Below, piece by piece: positions 52,367 to 62,426 of a DNA stretch of 64,000 nucleotides; within the stretch, counting starts at the first letter, position 1, and the number at the start of each line of letters is the position of its first letter. Origin of the DNA: DCFW01 sp963790715 (GTDB taxonomy: Bacteria; Bacteroidota; Bacteroidia; Bacteroidales; Bacteroidaceae). A program made the translations under genes and the position numbers. The stretch covers positions 1,178,001 to 1,242,000 of the forward strand of contig CAWBPN010000018.1 in the NCBI GenBank assembly GCA_963790715.1, given 5' to 3'. The notes beneath the pieces were generated by a model that saw only the letters and a program-made list of their open reading frames with translations, had not been told where the DNA came from and made no database searches.

Positions 52367-54829
52367 ATGGGAATAAAACGAATTTTTTTTGTCTTTTGGT
52401 GCTTTGAATTAAATTGTGTGTGTTCTTTTGCTCAATCTGACAATATTTTATGGTATAATAAACCAGCTAAATATTTTGAGCAAGCATTATTACTCGGTAA
52501 CGGCAAAACTGGAGCTACAGTCTTTGGCGGAATCGAATCTGATAAAATATATCTTAATGACGCAACATTTTGGAGCGGAGGCCCCTTAAATTTAAATGCA
52601 TCTAAATCTGAGGTCTCGTCTTTGATACCTGATGTTAGAAAAGCATTAGCTAGAGGAGACTACAAAATGGCTGAACAGATAAATAAAAGAATAGAAGGAA
52701 AATTTTCAGAAACATATGAACCGATAGGAACACTATATATTGAGTATAATCATAATGGAGTAGCTACTAATTATTATAGAGAATTGGATATTGGAAAGGC
52801 GATTGCTAAAGTCAGATATGATATTGGAGGTGTCACCTATACGAGAGAATATTTCGTTTCTAACCCAGATAAAATTATGATCATTAAGATGTCTGCCAGC
52901 GAACGTGGCGCTTTGAACTTTAAGGTGAAATTCAGTAGCTTAATGAAATATACTATTTCTTCGAATGGTAAAATACTACAAGCTCATGGTTATGCTCCAT
53001 ATTACGCTTATCCTGATTACATGTGGGATGACCCGAATCCGATCCGCTTTGACAAAAATAAGGGGACTCGTTTTACAACTGACATAAAAGTTAAAAATAA
53101 AGGAGGCTCAGTTCTTTTAACTGATTCTACTATTAATGTAAGCAATGCCGATAATGTAATTTTATTTGTTTCTGTAGCCACTAGTTTTAACGGCTTTGAT
53201 AAAGATCCTGCTAAAAATGGTTTAAATAGTAAATATATTGCACGTAATCAATTGGATAATGCATGTAAAGAATCTTATAAAAGATTGAAAAATAGGCATA
53301 TAAAAGACTATCAATCATTTTTCAATCGAATGCGACTTAATTTTAATGGTAGTACTACTCCTAAATTACCCACGGACAAGCGCTTAAAGGATTATGCCAA
53401 AGGGAATATAGATAATAGCTTGGAAGCTCTTTATTTGCAATATGGCAGGTATTTATTAATATCTTGTTCAAGGACAAATGGAGTTCCTGCTAATTTACAG
53501 GGTATATGGAATCCGTATAATCGTCCACCATGGAGTTGTAATTATACTATGAATATTAATGCTGAAGAGAATTACTGGTTAGCAGAGTGTGCTAATTTGC
53601 CGGAGATGCATATGCCTTTTCTTACTTTTATAGAACATCTTGCTATAACGGGGAAACATACGGCAAAATATTATTATGGTATAGATAAAGGATGGGCTTC
53701 GTGTCATAATTCAGATATCTGGGCAACAAGTAATCCTGTAGGTGAAGGAAAGATTTCACCAAGATCGTCATGTTGGAATATGGGTGGAACATGGGCCGTA
53801 ACTCATTTATGGGAACATTATTTGTATACTGGAGACAAGAACTTTTTGAAGGAAAAAGCGTATCCTTTGATGAAAGGTGCAGTGGAATTTTGTTTGGCAT
53901 GGATGGTTAAAGATCATAACGGTTATTATATTACTTCTCCGTCAACTTCTCCTGAAGCACTTTACGTTACTAATGATGGATTTGTTGGTGCTACAATGTA
54001 TGGAGGAACAGCTGATTTGGCAATGATCCGAGAGTGCCTTATTCAGACCATAAAAGCATCTGAAATGTTGAATGTGGATTATGAGTTTAGAGATAGCATG
54101 AAAACAGCTTTAAAGGAATTGCTTCCATATCGTATTGGTAATAAGGGGAATTTACAGGAATGGTATTATGATTGGGCGGATCAAGAACCGCAACATCGCC
54201 ACCAATCTCATTTGTTCGGATTATATCCTGGCCATCAGATTACACCGGAGAAAACACCTTCGCTTGCACGAGCAGCACGAAGAACTTTGGAAATAAGAGG
54301 AGATGAGGCTACCGGATGGTCGTTGGGATGGCGTATAAATCTTTGGGCAAGACTTAATGATGGAAATCATGCATATAAAATGTTCAGGACATTACTCAAG
54401 TATGTTGAGCCGGATGCCTCCGAAAGAATTGTATATAATGGTGGTGGAGGAACTTATCCTAATTTGATGGATGCCCATCCCCCATTTCAAATAGATGGAA
54501 ATTTCGGTGGCGCAGCAGGTGTTCTTGAAATGCTTTTGCAATCTAACGATAAAGAAATTTATTTGTTGCCGGCACTTCCTGATGCTTGGTCTTCAGGTTC
54601 GATATCCGGAATATGCGCTAGAGGAGGGTTTGAAATAAAGATGGAATGGAAAAATTCCACTCTTTTGAAAGTTAAAGTTTTATCTAAGTTGGGTAATAGG
54701 TGCATTCTTCATTATAGAGGGGAGACTTATTCTTTTGACACTAAAAAAGGAAAAGCCTATAGCTTTAATTATGCTCTAAAAAATTATACATGCATAAACA
54801 AATCGGGAAGTGTAACATATAACAACTAG
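52367..54829 (+). CDS. GH95 α-L-fucosidase (second)
   Basis: 820 aa from the Met at 52367 (MGIKRIFFVFWCFELNCVCSFAQ), a good signal peptide; the frame also opens at 52349 inside the GH127 stump. Family motifs: LWYNKPAKYFEQALLLGNGKTGATVFGG, NLQGIWNPYNRPPWSCNYTMNINAEENYWLAECANL, HRHQSHLFGLYPGHQIT and DAHPPFQIDGNFGGAAG. Compared with the first GH95 the Thr-Glu-Met of NTEMNYW is NAEENYW. Different linkage preference is possible. The gene abuts a deletion that removed most of GH127 upstream. Confidence 0.9.
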   Translation: MGIKRIFFVFWCFELNCVCSFAQSDNILWYNKPAKYFEQALLLGNGKTGATVFGGIESDKIYLNDATFWSGGPLNLNASKSEVSSLIPDVRKALARGDYKMAEQINKRIEGKFSETYEPIGTLYIEYNHNGVATNYYRELDIGKAIAKVRYDIGGVTYTREYFVSNPDKIMIIKMSASERGALNFKVKFSSLMKYTISSNGKILQAHGYAPYYAYPDYMWDDPNPIRFDKNKGTRFTTDIKVKNKGGSVLLTDSTINVSNADNVILFVSVATSFNGFDKDPAKNGLNSKYIARNQLDNACKESYKRLKNRHIKDYQSFFNRMRLNFNGSTTPKLPTDKRLKDYAKGNIDNSLEALYLQYGRYLLISCSRTNGVPANLQGIWNPYNRPPWSCNYTMNINAEENYWLAECANLPEMHMPFLTFIEHLAITGKHTAKYYYGIDKGWASCHNSDIWATSNPVGEGKISPRSSCWNMGGTWAVTHLWEHYLYTGDKNFLKEKAYPLMKGAVEFCLAWMVKDHNGYYITSPSTSPEALYVTNDGFVGATMYGGTADLAMIRECLIQTIKASEMLNVDYEFRDSMKTALKELLPYRIGNKGNLQEWYYDWADQEPQHRHQSHLFGLYPGHQITPEKTPSLARAARRTLEIRGDEATGWSLGWRINLWARLNDGNHAYKMFRTLLKYVEPDASERIVYNGGGGTYPNLMDAHPPFQIDGNFGGAAGVLEMLLQSNDKEIYLLPALPDAWSSGSISGICARGGFEIKMEWKNSTLLKVKVLSKLGNRCILHYRGETYSFDTKKGKAYSFNYALKNYTCINKSGSVTYNN

Positions 54830-54892
54830 TTTATTGCATCTCGTTGGAATAACGCAGAAATGTTATGCAATTATTAGGTAATTATTAATAAG

Positions 54893-54927
54893 AAATCCTT
54901 ACATGTCATTCGACATGTAAGGATTTT
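54893..54927 (+). terminator. Strong terminator after the second GH95 gene
   Basis: AAATCCTTACATGTC (54893-54907) and GACATGTAAGGATTT (54912-54926) form a perfect 15-bp stem with a 4-nt loop and T-rich end. A smaller TATTGAT/ATCAATA hairpin follows at 54931-54949. It separates the rightward genes from the convergent remnant block. Confidence 0.85.
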
Positions 54928-55004
54928 AAATATTGATCAAAAATCAATATTGTATAAAGGTTGGTAATGATTACTTAATATCATGTTGTGATCGTTTTTG
55001 TATA

Positions 55005-55364
55005 TTATCTTTTCATATTTGACTTGAAAAAATTATCAACAATATTCCATACTTCCGGAGTCCAAAACTGCCAACTCCCATAATCGGCACCATCTAATTT
55101 ATAGAATTTGTAATTGTAGCCGCATTCTTTTAATTTATCGGCCATAATAACGCTTTGCTCAAAAGGTACTACGTGATCATTATTGCCTGTCATAATAAGA
55201 ATAGGTGCAGTCGCTTTAGCTTTTTCTTTATTGACATAAATGATAGGGCTTACGGCTTTTACTTTATTTTCATTGCCTTTTAGCGGAATATGTCCGAAAA
55301 GTACTCCTGTAGGACTATTTGCGGATACATGATTCCATAACTTTACGTCCGAATAAGTCGTCAT
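55005..55364 (-). pseudogene. Chimeric remnant: esterase C-terminus fused to an internal GH31 scrap
   Basis: 119 aa. From HVSANSPTGVLFGHIPLKGNE onward it copies the C-terminal third of the esterase encoded at 57656-58621. The first ~10 codons (MTTYSDVKLW, + strand 55335-55364) match DNA inside the downstream GH31 gene near 59739-59768. It lacks the nucleophile Ser region, and the catalytic His of GADHGSWQFW is Tyr here (GADYGSWQFW). It is a decayed duplicate, not a working esterase. Confidence 0.85.
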
Positions 55365-55637
55365 TTAATGTAAACCAATTCAGGCAAGTTATATATTCTA
55401 TCCTTAGTCAAGCGTATTCTAGCGGAATTGTCTGTTTGCGGATATACATATAAATCACCATTAGCCGTATGGAAATATATGTATTTGCAGTTATTATTCC
55501 ACGATATTATTTTCTGTGCAGATGAAATTAAACAACAGAAAAAACTATTATGAATATTATGTGTTTTTTCTTCATTTTTCTTATTCTTTGAGGTAACCTT
55601 TTAAGTATAAAATAAAATTACATTGACTTTTTGTTTT
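55363..55637 (-). pseudogene. 5' fragment of a duplicated GH31 gene
   Basis: About 275 bp nearly identical to 61049-61322, i.e. the start codon region, signal peptide and first ~70 codons of the GH31 gene plus ~60 bp upstream. A one-base deletion in an A-run near 55538 breaks the frame. With 55005-55364 this is what remains of a second GH31-esterase pair. Confidence 0.85.
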
Positions 55638-55645
55638 CCACAATC

Positions 55646-57565
55646 CTATTCAATAGGTTCCAAACTTGCCACAAAACCTCCACGGCGGAGCATCTTAACA
55701 CCAATCGTAGATGATTTATCTATTACCATATAACTTGTTGAAAAACTTTTATCGTGAATACCATCCGTAATTAATGTAATCTTATATTTTACACCTTCAG
55801 GCAAGAAATCAAAATTCAGCGTTTTTGTCTTTTCCACTGCTTCACCATTAATACCGCCTATGTACCATGCTTCACCCTTCTGACGGGCAACAACAATATC
55901 TTTTCCAGGATATCCGCTCAACAACTTAGTATTATCCCATGCATTTGGTACCCTTTTAAGGAATGACTTTGCAGCATCAGGCAATTCATAATAACCTTCC
56001 GGACGATCTGCAAAATGCTGAATTCCGGATTCGAATACTACACTTAAAGCTAACTCATGCCCATACGATGTGATATGTGGGTATTGAGAATTGGTAAACG
56101 TTACCGGGGTATAATCCATTGAGCCAACTACATTTCGTGTAAAAGGAAGTATGGCATTATGTTCCGATGCAGCAGTTGTAAATTCAGGACCGTTATTATA
56201 CCACTCGGCTCCATGAACTCCTTCATATGTCATAAGATTAGGATAAGTTCGAGACCACCCGCGAGGGACAATGCATCCATGAAAATAAACCATTAAATGA
56301 TATCGTACTGCATCATCTAAAATATCAAGATAATAGTTCATCATTTTCTGCTTCTCACTTAAGAAGAAATCGATTTTTATTCCTACAACTCCTAACCTAT
56401 TAAGTTTCGAAAACTCTTTAACCCTACTTTCATGAGTAAGCATCCGATCACGCGGTGTACTTAATACCCACTTGGATACTCCGGAATTATACCACATTAA
56501 AGGTTTTATCCCTTTTGAATGAATATATTTTAATGCATCTTCCAGCTTACCTCCATTTCCCATTTGATCCCATTCCCAGTCAAGTAACGTGTAAGGCCAA
56601 TTCATTTCGGCAGCCAAATCTGCAAATTCACACACCACCTTGTAATCTTTTGTGCCATGATTATTTGACCAATAATTCCATGAAGCTATACCAGGCTTAA
56701 TCCAATCGGTTTTTTTTATTATAGAAGGAGAAGAAACATCATCAATAAGAGTAGACTCCACAATATCAGCAAGATTTCCCAGAATAATCACCCTCCAAGG
56801 TGATTTCCATGGCAGAGTTATGCTCGGTTGCGAATCACCATCGCCTTCCCACGATTCAGGAAAAGTAATCTTATAACGTGATCTGTCAATAGCATTACTG
56901 AGCCTTGAGCCACAATAACTACGGTTAACATCTGCCTCATGAATAAGGAACCAACAAGACGAATCGTTTAAGCAGAAAAGTGCCGGATATCCCCAACTTT
57001 GCTGAATACTATCATTTTTCATATAAGTATACAATGCTTCATTCGAAAGATCAAACTTTTCCATCCATCGTTTTGAATTAGTTGGAATAGTGTATGATGT
57101 AAGCTCATCCTTTACCTTAAATGGACATCCTTTTTTATCAGGGAACTCGTATCGAAAAGCCACGCCATCATTATACGCTCTTACTATTAGGTTCAATTTT
57201 GACTTACTTGAGTTTTCGAATGAAAAAACCATTTCATTTGCAGTATTAGAACATTTGAATTTTTTCCCATGTAAAACAGTGTAACTCTCATTAACACGAA
57301 CTGATTTGCCTAACTTTAAGAATTTAAGCTCTTTAGAAAAATTCTGATCATCGCGAAGCAAACCTATGTTGATTTGTGGAATGGCTTCGCATCTTTTATT
57401 TTTATTAATATAAGTTACCTTCAAATACCACTCACCAATATCTTTATTTTGCCGGTTATATAGAGAAACCTGTATTTTTTGATTTGGTGACGCTACCGTT
57501 GCTTTCTGAGAAAACACAGATAATACTTGAAAGAAAAGAATTGACGTAATTAATAACTGTTTCAT
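55646..57565 (-). CDS. GH97 α-glycosidase, probable retaining α-galactosidase type
   Basis: 639 aa. Signal peptide MKQLLITSILFFQVLSVFS. N-terminal β-super-sandwich (ATVASPNQKIQVSLYNRQNKDIGEWYLKV), then a TIM barrel with PGIASWNYWSNNHGTKDYK, YTLLDWEWDQMGNGG, GVVGIKIDFFLSEKQ (Asp near residue 398) and NVVGSMDYTPVTF. A C-terminal β-domain ends the protein. In GH97 an Asp in the 'KIDF' position acts as nucleophile in retaining members, while inverting SusB-type enzymes lack it. The Asp here points to the retaining, α-galactosidase-like branch. Confidence 0.87.
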   Translation of the reverse strand: MKQLLITSILFFQVLSVFSQKATVASPNQKIQVSLYNRQNKDIGEWYLKVTYINKNKRCEAIPQINIGLLRDDQNFSKELKFLKLGKSVRVNESYTVLHGKKFKCSNTANEMVFSFENSSKSKLNLIVRAYNDGVAFRYEFPDKKGCPFKVKDELTSYTIPTNSKRWMEKFDLSNEALYTYMKNDSIQQSWGYPALFCLNDSSCWFLIHEADVNRSYCGSRLSNAIDRSRYKITFPESWEGDGDSQPSITLPWKSPWRVIILGNLADIVESTLIDDVSSPSIIKKTDWIKPGIASWNYWSNNHGTKDYKVVCEFADLAAEMNWPYTLLDWEWDQMGNGGKLEDALKYIHSKGIKPLMWYNSGVSKWVLSTPRDRMLTHESRVKEFSKLNRLGVVGIKIDFFLSEKQKMMNYYLDILDDAVRYHLMVYFHGCIVPRGWSRTYPNLMTYEGVHGAEWYNNGPEFTTAASEHNAILPFTRNVVGSMDYTPVTFTNSQYPHITSYGHELALSVVFESGIQHFADRPEGYYELPDAAKSFLKRVPNAWDNTKLLSGYPGKDIVVARQKGEAWYIGGINGEAVEKTKTLNFDFLPEGVKYKITLITDGIHDKSFSTSYMVIDKSSTIGVKMLRRGGFVASLEPIE

Positions 57566-57655
57566 TACTCTATTTTTTGACTATCTATATAAATAATTAT
57601 TTTTTCGGGATCATAACGAAATACATTGACTCCATTTTCAACAATAGGTCAATTA

Positions 57656-58621
57656 TCATTTCTTCATATTAGCCTTAAAGAAATTGTCGACAATACTCCA
57701 TACTTCTGGAGTCCAAAACTGCCAACTTCCATGATCGGCACCTTCTAATTTATAGAATTTGTAATTGTAGCCACATTCTTCTAATTTATCGGCCATAATA
57801 ACGCTTTGTTCGAAAGGTACTACGTGATCATTATTACCTGTCATAATAAGGATAGGTGCGGTTGTCTTTGCCTTTTCCTTACTGACATAAATTATAGGAC
57901 TAACAGTTTTCACTTTATCTTCATTACCTTTCAACGGAATATGTCCGAAAAGCACTCCGGTAGGACTGTTAGCCGATATATGATCCATATATTTTGGTGC
58001 AAATTCTTGAAGGCGTAAAACGTCTGTTACCGGATAAAATGCTACACACCCGTTTACAGCCAATGATTGTTTACTATAATCTTCCGTATCCAAAGACGGT
58101 ATGTCTTGTGTCAAGGTTTCAAGTAATGACATGTTGCCACCCGACGAATCGCCCCAAATAAATATGTTATTCACATCAACGCCATATTGGTCAGCATGGT
58201 CACGCATAAAACGCACTGCTGTTTTTACATCCTGTATTTGAGCAGGATAAACAGCTGTGGTTGACGGACGATATTCGACACTGGCAAACACATAACCCTC
58301 TTTACTTAGTTCAACAAACATTGGAACTTTCATGTGGCATTCCTGTTTGAACCATGCAGATCCCTGAATATAGATAATGCATGGCCAATGATGCCCATTA
58401 GGCATACTTGGTGTCACAATTTGCAAATGTTGATCACAGTCACTTTTATGTTGATAAACCACATCATTAAAATATATCGGTGCGGATGTTTGAGTAAAAG
58501 TAGTTAATGTGATCATTTTCTTGGCTTTAGCTTGAGAGGGATTAAATACAGGCATCGAATTCTGTGCCTGTATGGGTCCTATAAACAACACAAGACCCAT
58601 TATTATAATTACATTTTTCAT
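57656..58621 (-). CDS. α/β-hydrolase esterase (BD-FAE/acetylesterase-like)
   Basis: 321 aa. Signal peptide MKNVIIIMGLVLFIGPIQAQ. Oxyanion-hole region PCIIYIQGSAW, nucleophile Ser in FIWGDSSGGNMSLLETL, acid Asp in MTGNNDHVVPFEQS and His in GADHGSWQFW complete the triad. These small secreted esterases remove acetyl or feruloyl groups from plant polysaccharides. It lies 46 nt after the GH31 stop and is followed by GH97 after 90 nt. A truncated duplicate of its C-terminus lies at 55005. Confidence 0.85.
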   Translation of the reverse strand: MKNVIIIMGLVLFIGPIQAQNSMPVFNPSQAKAKKMITLTTFTQTSAPIYFNDVVYQHKSDCDQHLQIVTPSMPNGHHWPCIIYIQGSAWFKQECHMKVPMFVELSKEGYVFASVEYRPSTTAVYPAQIQDVKTAVRFMRDHADQYGVDVNNIFIWGDSSGGNMSLLETLTQDIPSLDTEDYSKQSLAVNGCVAFYPVTDVLRLQEFAPKYMDHISANSPTGVLFGHIPLKGNEDKVKTVSPIIYVSKEKAKTTAPILIMTGNNDHVVPFEQSVIMADKLEECGYNYKFYKLEGADHGSWQFWTPEVWSIVDNFFKANMKK

Positions 58622-58667
58622 GATGTATAAAATTGTTTTACTACATAAATTAATATTATATTTGATC

Positions 58668-61259
58668 TCACTTATTGATTTTTACCTTAGTAATATTACC
58701 ATTGTAGTTTACTGCATGACAAGTTCCATTAACCAATTTAATAGATAACGTACGTTTATGCAGCATCCCTCTGTATTGTCCTTCGCATTTTCCAATTGTT
58801 AATGTATGTGTCTTATCATTCCATTTAAGAGGAATTACCGAGTAACATTTTTTCTCGTAATTGTAATTTACACCTTCATCCTCATATAATGAAAAATTCC
58901 CATCGGCACCAGGATATATAACTATTTCCGATGCTCTATACATTGTTTGTGTTGTATAAAATTTTGACTCACCGAAAGGAATAATAGAACCGGCTTTTAC
59001 ATAAACAGGAATATGTTCTAATGTAACATTTGCATAGATTATTTGTCCTGATTTGTATCTCTTGCCATTCCAAAAATCATACCATTCACTGTTATCTTTT
59101 GGCAAATAGACTTTCCATGTCTTAGGAGATTCATCCAATATCGGAGCTATTAATAATGAGTGCCCGAACATATATTCATACTTTTGGCTCAAAGCCACAA
59201 CATCATTAGTAAAATCCATAACCAACGGACGCATCAATGTACTTCCATTAAATGATACACCGGCCGATTCCGAATAAATATATGGAAGTAAACGATAACG
59301 TAAGTTTATTGCATTACGTGCCAACCGCACTACGTCAGTGCCATAATTCCAGAATTCCGTATTTGACATATATCCATGTACACGCATTAATGGCAAGAAT
59401 GTAGCAATCTGTAACCAACGCAACATACGTTCATGATATTGTTTATCTTTATATTGATTGCTCGGGCGGAAAAAGCCTCCTGCATCGTACGTCCACCAAG
59501 GTATGCCTGACGCCATCAAACCTAATCCTCCTGTAATCTGACGGCGTAAAGTTTCCCAATCATTACCGATATCGCCTGACCACAATGCGACTCCATACTT
59601 TTGAATACCTGTGAATCCACTTCTTGTCAGTATCATTGTGCGTCGCGTGGGATCATCTTTCCTACAACCTTCATATACCGTCTTATTAACAAACAACGGG
59701 TACACATCACGAAAGACTTCGCCGGGTATACTGTCTCCCATAACTTTACGTCCGAGTAAGTCGTCATTCTCGGGTTCAGTCGCATCCTGCCACCATGCAT
59801 CTATTTTATATGGTTGCAACAGACGACTATTAAAATACTTCCAATAAGCATCAGCAGCTTTAGTACTAAAGAAATCAACCCATGACGTATTTGGAATAAA
59901 ATATTTATTGATTGACATCTGTTGCCCGATTTCAGAATTTGCATCAATCTTTGACCACACCGACAACATAAAATGAATATCCATTTTATGCAAACTGTCA
60001 ACCATCAATGAAGGATCAGGATAATAATTTTCATCGAAACGCATAGCATTCCATCCATACTTACCCCAATATTGCCAATCTTGCACAATCAGATCGATAG
60101 GAATTTTCTCTTCACGAAATTTTCTTGCTGTTTCCAGTATCTCACTTTGCGAATGAAAACGTTCACGACAATGTATATATCCTAAAGCCCATAATGGCAT
60201 CATCGGTTGTTCTCCTGTTATTTTACGATAACTTGCAATAACTTGTTCAGGAGTCCCTGCAAACACCGTATAGTCTACAGCATTGGCAACAGGAGAACTG
60301 AATGTGGTTTTATTCTCAATCAACTTATAATACACAACAGGCATGTCGTTATTGCTTAAGTCTGCTGTTAATTTATGACTACCTGCCGACAAATAAACTA
60401 TTGATGAAGCAGTCGGTGGTAACCATAGATTATTCATGTTTATCACGGTTTTGCCGTCAATTACCAAATTTTGCCTGTGAGCCATTTTTTGCCCGACATC
60501 AAGCATCAAAGAATATTGTCCGGCAGTTTTGATATTTAAAATAGCCGAATACCGATTACTTTCTCTTTTCTCTTTTTTATTACCTTCGGTGGTGGTTACG
60601 TTTACCTCTTCCTCCTGTGCAATAGCGTTTAATTTTGACAAATTAATTTTTTGGTGCGAAGGATTGAATTCAGTCAGTCCATAATTATTCCAAAGTAGTC
60701 CGTATCCTTTATTGGATAATATAAAAGGTATTGATATCTGCGTATTTACCTGCGTTAATCTACGCATTAAGTTACGCACATTTAAATATCCGTCCTGAAA
60801 TTGACCAAGGCCATATAAATATTCATCTTTAGGCGATATGAAAGATTGTCTGACACAATATGTCTTTTCTCCCTGTATAGTAGATTCGTTTATAGATCTT
60901 CCATCTTCAACTAAAATAGATTTATGATTTGAATTATAATAATGTATCTTGCCGTTTGCTTTATTTACTTCTATATTTAGCCGCTTCAGCTTAATAAATA
61001 TTGAATGATTATTTTCGCTTATGCTATAGCTAGGTGTTATCGATCTTTTAATGTAAACCAATTCAGGCAAGTTATATATTCTATCCTTAGTCAAGCGTAT
61101 TCTAGCGGAATTGTTTGTTTGCGGATATACATATAAATCACCATTAGCCGTATGGAAATATATGTATTTGCAGTTATTATTCCACGATATTATTTTCTGT
61201 GCAGATGAAATTAAACAACAGAAAAAAACTATTATGAATATTATGTGTTTTTTCTTCAT
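58668..61259 (-). CDS. GH31 α-xylosidase with PA14 insertion (second)
   Basis: 863 aa. Signal peptide MKKKHIIFIIVFFCCLISSAQ. N-terminal β-sandwich (EYLYGLGQFQDGYLNVRNLMRRL) is interrupted at ~215-335 by a PA14-like domain (ILNIKTAGQYSLMLDVGQKM, VYLSAGSHKLTADLSNNDM). Barrel motifs: IDLIVQDWQYWGKYGWNAMRF, nucleophile Asp near 490 in AWWQDATEPENDDL, and SGDIGNDWETLRRQI. PA14-bearing GH31s include the xyloglucan α-xylosidases of Bacteroidetes. It has its own promoter with the shared boxes ~110 bp upstream. Confidence 0.92.
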   Translation of the reverse strand: MKKKHIIFIIVFFCCLISSAQKIISWNNNCKYIYFHTANGDLYVYPQTNNSARIRLTKDRIYNLPELVYIKRSITPSYSISENNHSIFIKLKRLNIEVNKANGKIHYYNSNHKSILVEDGRSINESTIQGEKTYCVRQSFISPKDEYLYGLGQFQDGYLNVRNLMRRLTQVNTQISIPFILSNKGYGLLWNNYGLTEFNPSHQKINLSKLNAIAQEEEVNVTTTEGNKKEKRESNRYSAILNIKTAGQYSLMLDVGQKMAHRQNLVIDGKTVINMNNLWLPPTASSIVYLSAGSHKLTADLSNNDMPVVYYKLIENKTTFSSPVANAVDYTVFAGTPEQVIASYRKITGEQPMMPLWALGYIHCRERFHSQSEILETARKFREEKIPIDLIVQDWQYWGKYGWNAMRFDENYYPDPSLMVDSLHKMDIHFMLSVWSKIDANSEIGQQMSINKYFIPNTSWVDFFSTKAADAYWKYFNSRLLQPYKIDAWWQDATEPENDDLLGRKVMGDSIPGEVFRDVYPLFVNKTVYEGCRKDDPTRRTMILTRSGFTGIQKYGVALWSGDIGNDWETLRRQITGGLGLMASGIPWWTYDAGGFFRPSNQYKDKQYHERMLRWLQIATFLPLMRVHGYMSNTEFWNYGTDVVRLARNAINLRYRLLPYIYSESAGVSFNGSTLMRPLVMDFTNDVVALSQKYEYMFGHSLLIAPILDESPKTWKVYLPKDNSEWYDFWNGKRYKSGQIIYANVTLEHIPVYVKAGSIIPFGESKFYTTQTMYRASEIVIYPGADGNFSLYEDEGVNYNYEKKCYSVIPLKWNDKTHTLTIGKCEGQYRGMLHKRTLSIKLVNGTCHAVNYNGNITKVKINK

Positions 61260-61368
61260 TTTTCTTATTCTTTGAGGTAACTTTTTAAGTATAAAATAAA
61301 ATTACATTGACTTTTTGTTTTTCAAAAATGTATAATTTTGAATAACAGAAACCGGTTGAAAAACTTTT

Positions 61369-61434
61369 CAAAAATACTATATAGAATACAAAAATAAAAA
61401 CAATCATGTTACATAATTGTTTCGCCAAGTAACA
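61369..61434 (-). promoter_or_regulatory. PUL promoter 3, leftward, upstream of GH31
   Basis: On the minus strand: TGTTACTT at 61434-61427 (6/8 match), TGTAACAT-type box at 61413-61406 (exact), 21 bp apart, then TATTTTTG at 61376-61369, starting 30 bp after the second box. Geometry is the same as in promoters 1 and 2. A second TATTTTTG at 61396-61389 is at the wrong spacing. Confidence 0.7.
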
Positions 61435-61472
61435 TATACTCGTTTTTCTGTGTCATGAATGATATTATTATT

Positions 61473-62348
61473 TCATTTTGGAAAGTGTTGTTGTAGAAAT
61501 GAAAGCTTGTATTGTTGTGGCGTAGTTCCTGTGATTTTCTTGAACAGACGATTGAAGTATGATTGGTCTTCAAACGAAAGCATAAGCGCAATGTTCTTGA
61601 CAGGTGTATCTTTTGTCAACAATAATAGTTGCGCTTTTTCTATCTTCTTTTGATGAATATATTGCAGAGGAGTAATTCCGGTTTCCGCCTTGAAGAGGCG
61701 AATAAAATGGTCTTCCGACATAAAAGCTTCTTTGGCGAGTGATTTGATGTCTATAGGCTGGAATATTTGCTTCCTGATATGTAAAACAGCTTTTTGTATT
61801 CTACTGTCGCCGTTTTCTATTTTAGGGTTTGCGTTTTTAAGAAAACGGGAGAAGAGTTGGTATACAATTCCTCGTGATTCCACCTTTTTATATAGTGAGC
61901 GTTGTTTGTTTTTAATGATATTTTGTATCAGTGTGGGATTATTGTCATAGCTGGCAGGGTTTGATTGAGGCAGTTTCATAGCAGGATTAATTTCGCAAAG
62001 GCGTTTGAAAAGAGCCGAATCTAAATCACATGCCGGTATTTCAATAGGGAAATCCCAATCTTCAAACACATTCGTTCCTTGTTGGCTGTCTTCGTAAACG
62101 TGTATATAATAATGTGTAAAGTGTGAATTACATACGCAACTGTGAAGTGTGAATGAAGGAATCATATAAAGATACGCGGGATGAAGTTCGTATGTTCCGT
62201 TCGGTAATATTATTTCTGCACTTCCTTCCGTGACATAATATATACGTGTGAAAGGGCTATTCACGTTCTTCCAGTTCCAATCGGCATTATGTACGGCTAA
62301 GCCGACATTTAATACTAACAGATGCAGTTGGTCAATTAATTGGCTCAT
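61473..62348 (-). CDS. AraC-family transcriptional regulator
   Basis: 291 aa, usual length. N-terminal cupin-like sugar-sensing domain (NSPFTRIYYVTEGSAEIILPNGTYELHPAYLYMIPSFTLHS). The C-terminal ~100 residues carry two helix-turn-helices (IDIKSLAKEAFMSEDHFIRLFKAETGITPLQYIHQKKIEKAQLLL and VKNIALMLSFEDQSYFNRLFKKITGTTPQQYKL). No signal peptide: cytoplasmic one-component activator. It sits between the GH31 and GH29 genes and could recognise the direct repeats of the three shared promoters, since AraC proteins bind direct repeats about 21 bp apart. Confidence 0.9.
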   Translation of the reverse strand: MSQLIDQLHLLVLNVGLAVHNADWNWKNVNSPFTRIYYVTEGSAEIILPNGTYELHPAYLYMIPSFTLHSCVCNSHFTHYYIHVYEDSQQGTNVFEDWDFPIEIPACDLDSALFKRLCEINPAMKLPQSNPASYDNNPTLIQNIIKNKQRSLYKKVESRGIVYQLFSRFLKNANPKIENGDSRIQKAVLHIRKQIFQPIDIKSLAKEAFMSEDHFIRLFKAETGITPLQYIHQKKIEKAQLLLLTKDTPVKNIALMLSFEDQSYFNRLFKKITGTTPQQYKLSFLQQHFPK

Positions 62349-62426
62349 AGTACAAAATTACGAAAAATATCGATTTTGTATTATACGTAGTCGATATAAT
62401 TTAATGTATGGTATAGTCGGTTTATC

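Noticed and set aside
55005..55364. A functional small esterase
   Set aside because: It lacks the nucleophile region and the catalytic His, and its first codons come from inside another gene.
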